A stretch of 64,000 nucleotides of DNA from Mesorhabditis belari (Eukaryota > Nematoda > Chromadorea > Rhabditida > Rhabditidae): positions 4,817,001 through 4,881,000 of the forward strand of contig CAUEEP010000742.1 of assembly GCA_958450365.1 (NCBI GenBank), written 5' to 3'. Below the pieces are notes generated by a model, which saw nothing but the letters and a program-made list of their open reading frames with translations, was not told where the DNA came from and searched no databases. Below are positions 35,147 to 47,900 of this stretch, one piece after another (positions within the stretch are counted from its first letter, which is position 1; the number at the start of each line of letters is the position of its first letter). The position numbers and the translations under genes are program-made.

Positions 35147-37600
35147 GTAGCTGAATAATCTCAACAATTGAATAGACTGAGATTAGGTATAAGAAATGGA
35201 TTGATGCCAAATGAATGTGAAGAGAATCTCTGAGGAGTTGGTTTGTTGCCGCGTTACCACACCTTTCTCTTTGTGAGGAAAGGACGGAGGAGGAGGAGGG
35301 GATGGTTCAGTCTCAGAGGAAGGGGTGGGGTTGCCGAAGGCTTTCAAGTCTTTACGGGGCACAGACACAGGGAAAAGGGGATGGCTTAGAAACGATCGAG
35401 GAGAAGAGAGAGACAAGCTCTGCGGGATTAACCCCAGCTTCGATTTCGAATAGAATTTTGTGATCTGGGTGCAATGGGGAGCAGAGCCATTGTGCAAGGA
35501 TAACTGTTCGCTAAAAAGAGTTTCTCTAACTTCTACCAAAGTCTTGGTTCTTCTTGAAGTTCTTTTCTTGTTCTTTTCTTGTTCTTGTACTTGGCTTCTC
35601 GAACTCTTTTCTTTGATCAAATGCTATTGCCATTGATATCACACTGCCAGTGTGATAGCTACTCTCGGATAGCTGAATAATCTCAAGGATTGAATAGACG
35701 GAGATTAGGTATAAGAAATAGCCAAGTAGACTCAGTGCATTGTTCTAAATACTGTTTTTAACATGGACAAACATTTCAAACGTCACAAATCAGCTCGATT
35801 TTAAAAAACAATGAACAAACAGGCTTTTGAAGCTCGAAACCTGATAGAAAAAGTAGAATCCCAAAAATGTATTATTCATTCTCTTATAATTCTACAAACT
35901 TTATCTCGTTTTTTAGATTGAACTTGTTGTTTTCATTTTCCCCCATTTAAGCTCATCCCTACGTTCACTGATGACAAAAGTGAAATCACCCAAAAAAAGG
36001 AGAAAGTTGAAAAGGAAAAGAATAGCTCGATTAGCTCGACTTTCACCTAATAGAAAATAAAAAGAGGATAGCTGAAAGAAGACTTGTTTGTATCTCGATT
36101 TGGAGTGGAAAAGAAGAGGATGACAAGGGACAAGGTCGATCAGATGAAAGGGAACATGAGTGAAAGGTGAGGGATATTTGTGAAAACGAGATTGATCCTC
36201 AAAAATTATGGTACAGTTAGACTTTTGGAAGAAAAGCATAAGCATAACATTTGGAAGAAAAGCATACGCTAAACTAACTTAAAAGATAAGCTGGTGGTGA
36301 GATTCAATGAAAGGAGATTTACAGAAAGATTATCCCTGACGGATTTGGAGAATAAACGTTGGCAAATCCCTTTTTTGTTAGCCGAAAGATGCATTGAAAC
36401 ATTTATGTACTGGAAAAATCTCTTGCCTTCGATACAAAGTAGTTTTCGAAGTTTTAAGTCCTAGCTTAGCGGGTTTTCTTTGTACAAAAGGATCTTGAAG
36501 GCATTGTAATCATTGTAATCATTGTAATCATTTCATTGTAATCATTGTAATCATTGTACTCATTTTCCCGTTTAAAGTGCCAGCATTAGTCAATCTTTTG
36601 ATTCAACTTTTGACCCCTTGAAGAACCATAACCAAAGTCTTTTTTACACTAATTGTTTCATAGGAAAGCCTTCATAAGAAAGCCTTCACAAGAAAGCCTT
36701 CATAAGAGAGCCTTCACAAGAAAGCCTTCATAAGAAAGCCAACCAGTTTTCCGTGTCCGAAAACTCAATGAGTACACAGAAATGAACAAATGTAGATCAA
36801 ATCGAGATAAAGAAACGAGATGACCTTTTTCGGAATGAACTCTTTGACTAATTGTAAGCAATACCATAGATCAAGATGAGTCTAAAAAAAAGAATATTTG
36901 ATTTATGACAGTTTTCGTTCACTTTACCTCATTGATATCAACAACAAAACCCCATTTTTCTCCTTTTTTTCAAAGAAATCGAGATTTCTCATGGATGAAT
37001 GAGTGAAATAGAATTGAATGGAAATGGAGAAATGATTGAGATAGCAACAATCATTTTTACTGTTTCTTTAATGTTGACTATCAAAATTGAGCTTCAATCA
37101 ACCATTTTAATGCCAGCTGTCAACCATTTTCACCCATTTTAGACATTCAGAACTGGTGAGATTTGATCATTTAGAGCATGAAACTGCTGATTTGTGATTT
37201 GTTCAGTGATTTGGGAAACAATGGAGCGATCTGATAGTGAAGAGCTAGGGTCAATCATATTGGTGTCAACTATCATATTAGAGATTCAGAATAGATTTTT
37301 CAGTAATATTTCTCTCGCTACTCACTTTTGACAAAGAAAACACATTTTACAAGGGAATGACCCGAACCTGAAGCTCGGAATCACTTTGCAAGACGATTTG
37401 CAAGACGATTTGTAAGACGATTTGCAAGACGGTGGATCTTTTAAAATCGATCACGGAGATCACAAATCCGTAAAAAAATTTTTGCCAAAATCCCTAGAAA
37501 CGCTAGAAATTTGGCTTGAAAGTTTTTAGGGTCCACTTTTAAGCGCTCTTTGGGCGCTCTTAACCAAAAACACTAAACTTTTTCCTTTTGCGGCCTGTTT
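35147..37600. other. Gene-poor upstream region of the large minus-strand gene
   Basis: A 50-bp stretch, AGCTGAATAATCTCAA..GATTAGGTATAAGAAATG, is repeated at 35148-35200 and 35664-35718. It covers the ATTATTCAG acceptor just upstream of the start codon. Short arrays occur at 36498-36560 (CATTGTAAT) and 36655-36740 (AAGAAAGCCTTCA). No exon is supported. Confidence 0.5.
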
Positions 37601-37619
37601 TTTTAAACATTTTTACTAA

Positions 37620-39520
37620 CTTTTTATTTTTGCAGGTAACAGAGCAATCTGAAACCGAGTGAGGCGTTGTCGCATGCTCACTATCGTCGCGTATCATCAC
37701 GAACCGACGTGACGTTTTGAGGTATATTTTATCAGCTTTATGTATGTGTAACTTAATACTTGGTTCGTCTAGCCATTTAGCATTTTCATTTTGCAGGTAA
37801 TCAGTCACAACCAGAAATCGAACGAAACGTTGGATCAATCACAACCAGAAATTGAACGAAACGCCTGTTTTAAAAGGACAAACATGGAGGTTAAGGTATA
37901 TTTTGTCAACTTTATGGTAATATGATTTGTTAACATGGTTTTACCAGCTTTTTGGTTGGTTAATTATTAATTCATTTGTCTAGGTAAAATGACGAACCAA
38001 AAAGGACGGTCAATGATTTGTGACACAAATGGATCCGAAAATAGAAAGGACAAAGCACTTAAATGCGGTGTACTTTTGTGTTATAGGTAAGGAAACGTTG
38101 ATGCCTGTTTTAAAAGGACAAACGTGGAGGTTAAGGTATATTTTGTCAGCTTTATGTAAGGAAGTAAAAGTTATCTTGGAATACCCAGTTCTGTTTCTTT
38201 TTAGGTGTTCAAAGACGAAATTTTATGGTCGAGCCCCCATCAAAACAAAGCAACCGGTAGTCTTCCAATAATAAAAAAAGCACGACCACTTACCACCAGA
38301 AAGCAAAAAACAGGTGGATGATCAAGACCAGACAAAACAGGTAGATGATCAAGTGGTGGTGACCATGGTGGCCAAAAATTTCTTGCATAGAGAGACTCGT
38401 GATATGGTAAAAATCATGAAAAAACACCCAAATTTCCCGATCCCAGGAAAATCATTTTCACACCATACCTACTACCTTGAGCCACCAGAAATATTTTTAA
38501 AACTTGACCCGAAGTGCATTTTTCTTTTGGACCTGAGCCTGTAGCGTCGTCTCATGAGTTTTTGCTGCCCCTGCGGACCGAAATCCTTGGGATGAATCCA
38601 AAAATTCACAGCGGCTCCCTTCAGCACCCTTTTACAGGCACTTGGGATCCCATTTCGACCGGCGGAGAACCCACCATTGTGGCCAAAATGAGCCGGAACT
38701 GGGTTTGCCAATTCTACAGCCGAAGTTAGTTTTGGGAAGCGGTGACCACATGGGGCAGACAACGGATTGGTTACCGGATGACCCAAAATGGACGCTTCCG
38801 ATTGGATGGGCGAAAAAAGAAAGATATCTGCTAACACAATATGCCAGATCGAGTGCGATTGTACTCGCGAACAGGGAACACACAGCGATCCTCTTTTTGT
38901 GTACTGTGTGTTCCCTGTTCGCGAGCACAATCGCACTCGATCTGGCATACGATCCTCTTTTGTGTACTGTGTGTTTCCCTGTGCGCGAGACAATCGCACT
39001 CGATCTCGGATACTGTGCTAGCAGATATCTTCCTTTTTTTCATCCGTCCAATCGGAAGCGTCCATTTTGGGTCATCCGGTAACCAATCCGTTGTCTGCCC
39101 CATATGGTCACCGCTTCCCAAAACTAACATCGGCTGTAGAATTGCCAAGTAGAAAGCGAAGACTTATTTGAATCCTGCAGGCGGGAAAGCAAATGTCCAA
39201 TCGCAGAACCAAATTGCATTCCAAAATATAATAAAAATTCCAATTACATTATCGATGTCAAGACTTATTTTCATAATTTTGTCAATGATGTTCTGGTTGC
39301 TCTTCCAAGTCGGAAAAATCATTTGATGAGTGAATCTTCTTGTATATGATGGGAATAAGTACATTTAGTTTTATCCGACTTTTTCCAGAAGAATTATGTC
39401 GATCATGTGGAGGCATATGGTCGTTACGTTTTTCCGTGGTATCCAATTGAAATGTGGAGTCCGTTCGACTGAATTACGAAGAATGAGCAAATTGGAAACT
39501 CTTCACGAGAGTCTGATAAT
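37620..39520 (+). pseudogene. Decayed MULE-type transposon with FLYWCH zinc finger
   Basis: At 37990-38100 a reading reads TNQKGRSMICDTNGSENRKD with KALKCGVLLCYR. After a TTTTAG acceptor near 38204 it continues CSKTKFYGRAPIKTKQPVV. This fits the spacing of a FLYWCH finger (DK.LK.GV..WRC then C..R). At 39388-39475, KNYVDHVEAYGRYVFPWYPI with EMWSPFD resembles the conserved late MULE transposase region (YFE..Y.GR..PIEMW), then stops. Frames are broken and a palindrome interrupts the region. Repeats of GCCTGTTTTAAAAGGACAAA at 37864 and 38101 suggest internal duplication. Family assignment is by pattern only. Confidence 0.45.
38705..39148. mobile_element. 444-bp palindromic foldback element with inner hairpin
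   Basis: The left arm GTTTTGGGAAGCGGTGACCA and the right arm TGGTCACCGCTTCCCAAAAC continue as an inverted repeat of about 140 bp each. The centre holds a second inverted pair, CAGATCGAGTGCGATTGT/ACAATCGCACTCGATCTG, repeated in part again. Reading frames on both strands mirror one another and are not genes. Confidence 0.85.
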
Positions 39521-40167
39521 GCAAAGCTAAAGGCTATAGATTTATTTCTTTGTTGTTATTTGATAATTTAAAGGTATATCTTCTAAGGCTGCATCTCAAT
39601 TTGTTGCGGCCAAATTGTTGGAAGTTGAGGAGTTGTGCGAGAAAACACAATTAATGACTGAACTACAAGAAAAAAACGTTGGCACAATTAAATCCGCAAA
39701 ATCCTCATACTCGTAAGTCGCATCTGAATCGTAAATTAGCTGTGTTGAGTAAAAAACAGAATTCTTTTTCTACTATGGATCACTTGGAAGCTCTAGCCGT
39801 TTATGTTCATCATCGCTAGTGTTATGATTTTTCAGAGTCTCTTGGATTATTAATTTTATGTTATTTTGGTGTTTTTTATGCTATGTTATCGTTTAATTGT
39901 TGGTCATATTGTTTTTGAATAAGTTATCTAAATTAAAAGCTGCTAATAAAAAATGAATCGTACAATTTTACAATAAAAGAAAAAACTCTGTTTTGCATTG
40001 GCGCTGTTTTGGGATGGACCTTATAAAATTGTTGCTTTTTTAAAAAAGAGCTCTAGCTTTGGATGCCGGCCTTTAACCGACTGCGCTGCAGGAGACACAA
40101 ATTTTTTTACGGATTCGTGATCACCATGGTCGATTCTATAAGATCCGCCGTCTCGCGAAGCGATTCC
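39521..40167. other. Transposon tail or intergenic sequence
   Basis: Contains an exon-like stretch after AAAG at 39573 reading GISSKAASQFVAAKLLEVEE with LCEKTQLMTELQEKN. It may be the last part of the MULE remnant. Otherwise AT-rich, with nothing else supportable. Confidence 0.3.
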
Positions 40168-40576
40168 GGGGCTGGGACAAATGCGACATTTTTTTGCGCA
40201 CCTGGACATTTGCGCACCTTTTTTTTGCTGGAAAAGGGCTTAGGCAAGGCCGTAGAGCTTCGAAAATATTTCTACATAAGGGAATCGTATGCGTAGATTC
40301 CGAATTTCGACAAATCAGACCTCGCTGACACGTCAAATTTGGGCTAAAAGGCAAAAACTACGCAACTTAACGCTTTTCCGCAGTTTTTGCCTTTTAGCCC
40401 AAATTTGACGTGTCAGCGAGGTCTGATTTGTTGAAATTCGGAATCGACGCATACGATTCCCTTATATGGAAATATTTTCGAAGCTCTATGGCCTTGCCTA
40501 AGGCCTTTTCCAGCAAAAAAAAAGGTGCGCAAATGTCCAGGTGCGCAAAAAAAAATGTCGCATTTGTCCCACCCCC
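40168..40576. mobile_element. MITE family F, about 409 bp
   Basis: A hairpin from GGGGCTGGGACAAATGCGAC to GTCGCATTTGTCCCACCCCC, with inner TGGACATTTGCGCACC / GGTGCGCAAATGTCCA. Flanks GCGATTCC (40160-40167) and GCGATCCT (40577-40584) look like a mutated 8-bp target duplication. Confidence 0.88.
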
Positions 40577-41365
40577 GCGATCCTAAACTTCAGGTTGGGG
40601 TCATTCCCTTCGTAGAAATATGAATAGAACTTTTTGGAAACTTTCGTGGATTAACTCTTTTTGGATCAACTCTTCAAACTGGCCTCAATCCACTGTTTTT
40701 TTAGCTCTTTCACCATTTTTTTCAACAATAAAGAAACAGTGACTCATTCAGTCTCCATTTTCTCATTTTTCTTTGATCTCACCCCGAGGCTCAAAGAGAA
40801 AAAAAACCGGTCTCTTCTCATCCTTCTCAAGTCATTCTCCTTTTTACTTGAGATATCTACATGCACACTTTTTCTATTCAATTTATTGGACAATCATTTT
40901 ATTGATACTCTTTCAGAGGTTTTTCATTGCATCAACATATGAGTTGGTTTTTGATTTAAACTTTTCTCATTTTCGAGCAAATTTGCTTTCAAAGTTCGAG
41001 CTTTGCTTACTTGTTTTGTTTGCTTTTGCTTTTTCTCCCACACTTTACTAAAATCTGATCGGTGCCCAAAATTTTTACTATTTTCAATAAACAGACGAAA
41101 ACTCTTTTTCTCTTTTGCCAGACTAAAATCTCTTTTAAAATGAAATTCCTAGCATATTCCCAAACATGAAACGAAAGGGTGACCACACCTCTTCAAATGC
41201 CGATTTTTTTTTGGAAATACCACTTTCCCACCCATCTTTGATTCGTTTTTAAACTATTCTGATTTATTGATCGAATTGTTCTTTCAGAAAACTGATGGGG
41301 TTTTGGTTTTCTTTAGAATTAGCAAAAGTTTTCCTATTCCCAGCTTTAGCTGAAAAATGTTTACC
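40577..41365. other. Intergenic, no gene recognised
   Basis: T-rich sequence with short unremarkable reading frames. No conserved motif or credible splice chain seen. Confidence 0.5.
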
Positions 41366-41631
41366 TACCGTAAATACTGTAATAGTACCCCACCCCCTTG
41401 TACAGTCGCGTAGTCGCAAAAGTTTTTTAGTATTTCATTTTTTTCAAAGCACCCGTACTTTCAAAAATGCGTTTTGGTATCAAAAAATAGCTGAAATTCA
41501 GGGCTATTTTTTGATACCTAAGCGCGCATTGTAGCATAAACCAGTGTTGAGAAAAACTCGTTCAAAGCTAGACTACGCAACACTCCGCACCGTCATTATG
41601 GGAGTGGGGTTCTATTACAGTATTTACGGTA
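41366..41631. mobile_element. MITE family A, full length
   Basis: 266 bp, TACCGTAAATACTGTAATAG to CTATTACAGTATTTACGGTA, with the same internal CTAAGCGCGCATTGTAGCAT as the copy at 5046. It lies about 300 bp upstream of the PTR start codon. Confidence 0.9.
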
Positions 41632-41948
41632 GGTTTTAAACCCTAAAAGAACGCACAACTGAGTCTTTTAAAATGAAAGATCTTTGAGATGGATCCAGCA
41701 AAGAGTTCAAAATGCAGATCTGGTGGATGATGGGGGGAAAGCTCGTTTCAGTTTCCCTTCAAGTCTTAAAAAGATCTCCCCAGGCTTTTATCTCTTTTCC
41801 TTTCTTTTTCATTCAACAATATCACCCCGACATTGATTTCCACGGTGTTTCATCATCTGTCTCTTTTTGTTTTTCATTTTACAAATATTTTTATTGTTAA
41901 GTTACTGTTATCTTTTCTTATTTCAGCTCTTTTCATCAAATTCTATGC

Positions 41949-44900
41949 ATGGGTGCAAGTACGTGGATCGATGATCACATTCATCAGGTTTAAAAGAGAG
42001 AGTAGGACAAATGCGACCTTTTTTTTGCGCACCCGGACATTTGCGCACCTTGTTTCCGCACTTAGCCCGACCTCGCGTTAAAAGCCGCCCAAGTGCAGGT
42101 TTAGGGCGGAGCATACAGAGCTGTGGACCAATTTGAAGACAAAACGGCTAGATCAAATTACAGAAAATTGTCGATTTTCCTTTGTATAACCCGTCCGTTT
42201 GTTTCCACAAGCCTGATATATCAAAATTCGATTCTACCCCAAATACCAGTTTGGGAATATTAGCTTTTAGAGCTTTTTTAAAACGCGAAAAAAGGTGCGC
42301 TAATGGGCTAAGTGCGGAAAAAAAGGTGCGCAAATGTCCAGGTGCGCAAAAAAAAGGTCGCATTTGTCCCACTCCCTTAAAAGATCAAAATCATTTTCAC
42401 TCACATTTCCTTCCTTTAGATCTTTTTTCGTTTCGGTTTGATTTGTCATCGTTACCGCTTACCATTGTTGATCGCTTCAATCATTTTCACATGTATTTCA
42501 TCAATTGGATTGATATGGATTGAAAAACAAGTATGTGATAGTCTTTTGAAGATCTTTTAGATATAGATATGCTTTGAAATTTTAAACTTTAGACGACAAA
42601 TGATCCAGAGTACGTCTTTTCACCTGAAGGAGCACCATGGAGAAAAGAAAGAGCTGTGGGTTTTTATAATGAAAGACTTTTAAGAGTTCAAGATAGAAAA
42701 TAGATATTTATGCAAACTTTAGCTAGTGAAATAGTAGACTTTTCTCTAGATTTTATCTCAAAATTGGCCGCTTGATGAGGAAAGATTTTGGCCAGGGAAG
42801 AGCTACGACTTGAAAGGATTCGTTGATGTGATAGGTGAGGATTATAGAGGTTAAGAATTCATCTAGATAAGTCAACAAAAGCAACGACTGTAATCTAATA
42901 TAGCTTTAGTACTCGATATGTTCTATATGTTTCTATTTTTTCGATTTCAGTTGCCGGCAATGTGATCGATGAGTGGGGTCGACCGAACATTTTGAGTCTT
43001 CGCTATTTGGATGAAGTGGCAAGGGTTAATGATTACATCATTCACAATCTCACCATTCCAATCAATATTGATGGGAAGAAATATGAGGTAAAAGAAAGAT
43101 CGGCTCAATTCACTCAATTTTTCACTTTATTCAGGCCGGTTACATTGATTTGTGCATGCGATTTGAGTGGAAATGCTTCTTCAACGATCACCTCACAATG
43201 TTAATGCCAAAATCGAGATGGGGAAATTTCTCAGCAGCGATCGCTGAATTCGCTCACGATATCATCACGAAAGAAGTAAGTGTTTGATGAAATTACTGGC
43301 CAAACTCCTTTTTTGTATCCTAGCTGTGTTTAGGTGAATATCACGTATCCGATTGGTTGGAAAGGAACAGAGCCAATCTATTTCGGTGCACTTGTCGGTG
43401 GCCCACATCTCAAAGGTTTCCTTTTATAATGATTTTACTTTACTTTACTCATTTTTTAGACGAGGAAGGTCATTTCGATTACGCGAAAGCCATTCGTCTC
43501 ACTTATAACACTCGAGAGGAAAAGGTTTATCCAATGATAATCAAAGATCTAAACCATCCATTACAGATTGGGAACATCAGTTACTTGTGGAGAAAAAAGC
43601 TCACCGACTACCTTACGAGTAAACGAAATCCACCATCAGGTTGGGATTTGATCGATCTTGATTCATTTCAGATTACTCTATCAGAATGATTGTCACTGCA
43701 AATTGTTGTAGTTGATAAGCCATTTGCATTTATTGAACCTTGTAGTTGTGCCCAAAGTCTATAGAATTTATTGGCTATAATTCCTTTTTTAGAACTCCTT
43801 GACATCGGCATGTTCCACAATGAATCTCTTCCTGAGGGTCTACAAGATGTCGCTGATGCACTCACTCCAAAATTTATCGGTTAGCGCAAAAAGAATTTCC
43901 AGATCTTAATCCATTTTTTTAGGCACTTGCACAATTCTGATCATTTTTTGTTATTCGGTCTCCATTGTGCTGATTCGACACGAAAATGGAGTGCTGGCGA
44001 TCGATTGGGTCAGAAGTAAACCGATCGTCGCTTTTGCAGGTAAATTAATGTCAATTCAACAGTAGAACTGTCAAATTTAAAACCTAGATTGTGTTCCTCA
44101 CGAGCAATGCGTTTTTTTAAAACGCAAACTTACAAGGGAATGGCCAGAAGTGACCGTGACCGTTTGGGATGTGTGATACCACATTCGATAGATCTCATGA
44201 TAAATATTGATGACTAAAAAATTTAGCTGCGAAAAGTAACTCGACAACGAGAAAGGAGCTGGGGCCGACAAGGAGCAAAAAGGATGTTTTTGACCCTCCT
44301 TGACTTTAGCTGCAACTTTTTACTGAATCAATATTTTTGAATAATCTTTTTGTATGTAATAGAACATCAATATTTATCATGAGATCTATCGAATGAGGTA
44401 TCACTTATCCCAAACGGTCATGGTCACCTCTGGCCATTCCCTTTATCATACTTTTCGCAAAAAATTGGGGGTATACCCCGGGTAGGCTAGTTTCCGCAAC
44501 TTTTTTTGCGCAACAGGGTCATTTGCGCAACTCGCCATAACTTTCTTCTAATTCGGCCAATCTTTATGATTTTGGTGTCATTTTGTTGCACTTATTGAGA
44601 TCTACAAAATGACACTAAAATCATAAATATTGGCCCACTTAGAAGAAAGTTATGGCGAGTTGCGCAAAAAAAAACCTAGTTGCGCAAAAAAAGTTGCGGA
44701 AACTAGCCTACCCCAAAATTGGCGCGAAAAAGGGCGTTTTTGGGGCGTTTTTTTAAGAGCGCCAGATGATATACGACTCTTTTTTTAAATATTCAGCCGT
44801 TTAACTGATTTGGTGGCAAATTCCCTTCTAATGTAAAGATATTCAATTTACTCGACGTGTAAAGAGGAGGACTCGTAGTTTTTCGACCAAAAACGTCGAT

Positions 44901-47900
44901 TAATCTCGTTTACTCGAGTAAATTTACTTACTCGCGAGGAACACACTCTAGTAAGACCAGGGATTCGCAATTACCCCTTTTCCTAGGCCTGATGTGTCCA
45001 TTGATGGCTGTCGCCACCTCGTTCGGCCTTGTCCTCTGGTTTGGCGCTCTCTATAATGCCATCGTCAACGTATCCCCGTTTCTTGTGCTAGGTGAGAATT
45101 TGTTTGGCTTTAATCTAATAACATTATCCTTAGCTATCGGCATCGATGATATGTTCATTATGGTGGCTGTCTGGCATCGCACAAATCCCGAATTGAGTCC
45201 AGCAAGACGAATGGCTGAAACACTGCAAGAAGCCGCTGTGGCCATCACAATAACTTCAGTCACTGATATTGTAAGGATTTTGAGATTATTTTAAGTACCC
45301 TTTTTCTAGACAACCTTCGCCATCGGAATGTTCACCCCTCTGCCGGGTGTTCGAATGTTCTGTTTGTACACGTGTGTTCAAGTCATTTTCACATACATCT
45401 ATCAATTGACGTGAGTAAAATGGATCGTTTAAAGACTAAAATTATTGCAGATTTTTCTCACCCATCTTAGCCTATTCAGCCGAAATGGAAGACCAAGGGA
45501 AACATTCACTTTTCTTCACGAAAGCTCTCGAACCATCGCAAGCTGGTTGGTAGAAATAAAAGCTTTTATTTTGTTACTTTCATCATCAAATCTCTTTGTT
45601 TAGATGCAAATTGGAAACTTCATTTCCTCGCTGGATCAGTGTCTCGAAAGGCTTCGTTTAAAAAGAAAGTTTCCATCAAATTGCATACAGATGAAGAAGG
45701 GAAAACTGAAGAAAAAGGATGGATCGGGAAAGTGAATGGAGCGTTGAGGAAATTGGAGACAAAATTGGAACATCATGAGAGTGTGAGTCAAAGAATTTAA
45801 ATGATTTTAAAAGTACAGTAAAACGCAAAAGATAAATTATCAATCTGATTAGCTTAAATTGCAAATTTTTCTTCAGGATATCGAGGGAATCAAACGAGAG
45901 GACACGATGGTGAATCGCTTATTCAAAGAAATCATTGGGCCGTTCATTCTCGAGAAAACCACTCAAGTAAGAGAAATGAATCGACTCGATAATCGATATA
46001 GAAATTTGTTTAAGTGGTGTGCGCTAGCGATTTTCTGTATTTACCTCGGTTTCGCCATTCTTGGATGTTGTCAGATACGAGAAGGATTGAGGTGAGGATT
46101 GACTTGTATACTTGTTCTTGGCTTGTTCTTCTTTGAATTCTATACTTTAACTTGATATTCGCTGAATTCGCTGAAATCTCTTCTAACATCATCGATTTCA
46201 GCCCAAGGTTCCTTGTTCGAGATAGTTTCTACTTGAGCAACTTCTACAAATTGATCGATGAGACATTTTGGAATGAGGGTTTGTTTCAAATTTTGAAAAC
46301 GATTTTCGAAATCTTATTGCAGGTCTTCAAATGCAAGTTATCGTCTCGGAGCCGCCTGATTTCTCGGATCCGGCTGAAAGGTACTAATTGAGAAACGACT
46401 GGACCTCTCATTCTACTTACCCAATTTCTAGAGCCGAATTCTCATCCCTAGTCCGCTCATTCGAGCACACCGAGTACACAATGGGACACAATGCGACAAT
46501 GCTCTGGTTGACAGCATATGAAAGATATTTGAGGGAACAACAAGAAGAAAATCATATCGAAAAACCGACAAAGTAAAGGGATACCAATTACCGTAAATAC
46601 TCTAATAGAACGCCACCCCGATAATGACCGGTGTACAGTTACGTAGTCTAACTTTGAACGTCCCATTCTCCGTGCTGCTTTGTGCTACAGTGTGCGCTTG
46701 GGTATCAAAGGATAGCCCTTGAAATCTACTATTTTTTGGTATTAAAAGTGTAGTTAGGAAAAATCTAGGAGCTGAGAAAAAATGATTTCCTAAAAAGAAG
46801 TTAGACTACGCGATTGTACGAGAGCGTGGCGTTCTATTAGAGTATTTACAGTAACTGAATACGTGAAGGGTTTTAGTAAAAGTGAATGGTACAAGCGATG
46901 CAAAGAATGGGTGTTAATTGCCGGTGGGAGACGGCTCTGGGAAATGGATATGGTTTGGGGAGCCGGAGCGGTGAGTTGCCTGTCTGAACCTAGTCCGTAC
47001 TTTGTGCTCGTGTAAATACATCGTCTCGGGCACACTTACGCTTTTGAAAGATCATTTAATACCTTGAATAGGATCAATACACATTGAAAGCCTTCCGCTT
47101 CCAAGTCGGTCTCCGTCACTACAACACCCCGGTCGATCACACGAACAGCTGTAAATTGATGCGTTCAATTGCGGCTCAATTTGTCAAATTCAACGTCACC
47201 ACTTTCCATGAGTACTATCCATTTGCGGATCAGGTTAACGAATAGAGAAATTAGTGTCAATTCAATTTAGTACCTCGAATTGAAACCCTCATTGACGAGA
47301 AATTTCGTGATGGGTTTATTGTCGATGTTCATTGTGACAGTGATCATGATTCCTGATTGGAGGGCAGCGCTGGCTGTGGTTTTGGCAATTGGGAGTATAA
47401 ATATTGGTGAGTGATTAAGAAAAGAAATGAAAATGCTAATTTATGGACTTTTCTGATAATCAAATGATCTATTCAAAAGGCCATTAGTAACTTTTCTTTA
47501 GGTGTTCTTGGCTACATGACTTTCTGGGGAGTGAATCTCGATTCAGTTTCGGTGATCACCGTGATTATGTGTGTTGGATTCGCGGTCGATCTCTCGGCAC
47601 ATATCGCCTATGCGTATTCACAGGTTGGAATGAGTTTTTGTAAACATCTATCAGCACTTAACAATCTATAGTCTTAACAAACTTTCAGTCTTACGGTACA
47701 GCACACGAGCGAGCGGTCGAATCCCTTGAGGCGCTTGGATGGCCGGTGTTTCTGGTGAATGTTTAAACTAGGAAAAGCTACCATAATCCCAACAACACAG
47801 TCTACTACTATATTTGTACTTTATTTGATGAATTCAAATGGTTCTCTACCCAAACTCACATTTCCAGGGTGCATCCTCGACAATTCTCGGCATTTGTGTG

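Noticed and set aside
35183..35620. 145-residue minus-strand frame just upstream of the signal-peptide exon
   Set aside because: Low-complexity Ser/Pro content and no acceptor-donor pairing with the gene; flanked by a 50-bp direct repeat.
38472..39152. Six overlapping reading frames of 70-175 residues on both strands
   Set aside because: They mirror one another across a palindrome; similar peptides on both strands are expected from the inverted repeat.
40060..40110. tRNA A-box-like GCGCAGTCGGTTAAAGGC on the minus strand
   Set aside because: No B box, no acceptor pairing and no downstream Pol III terminator in the right place.
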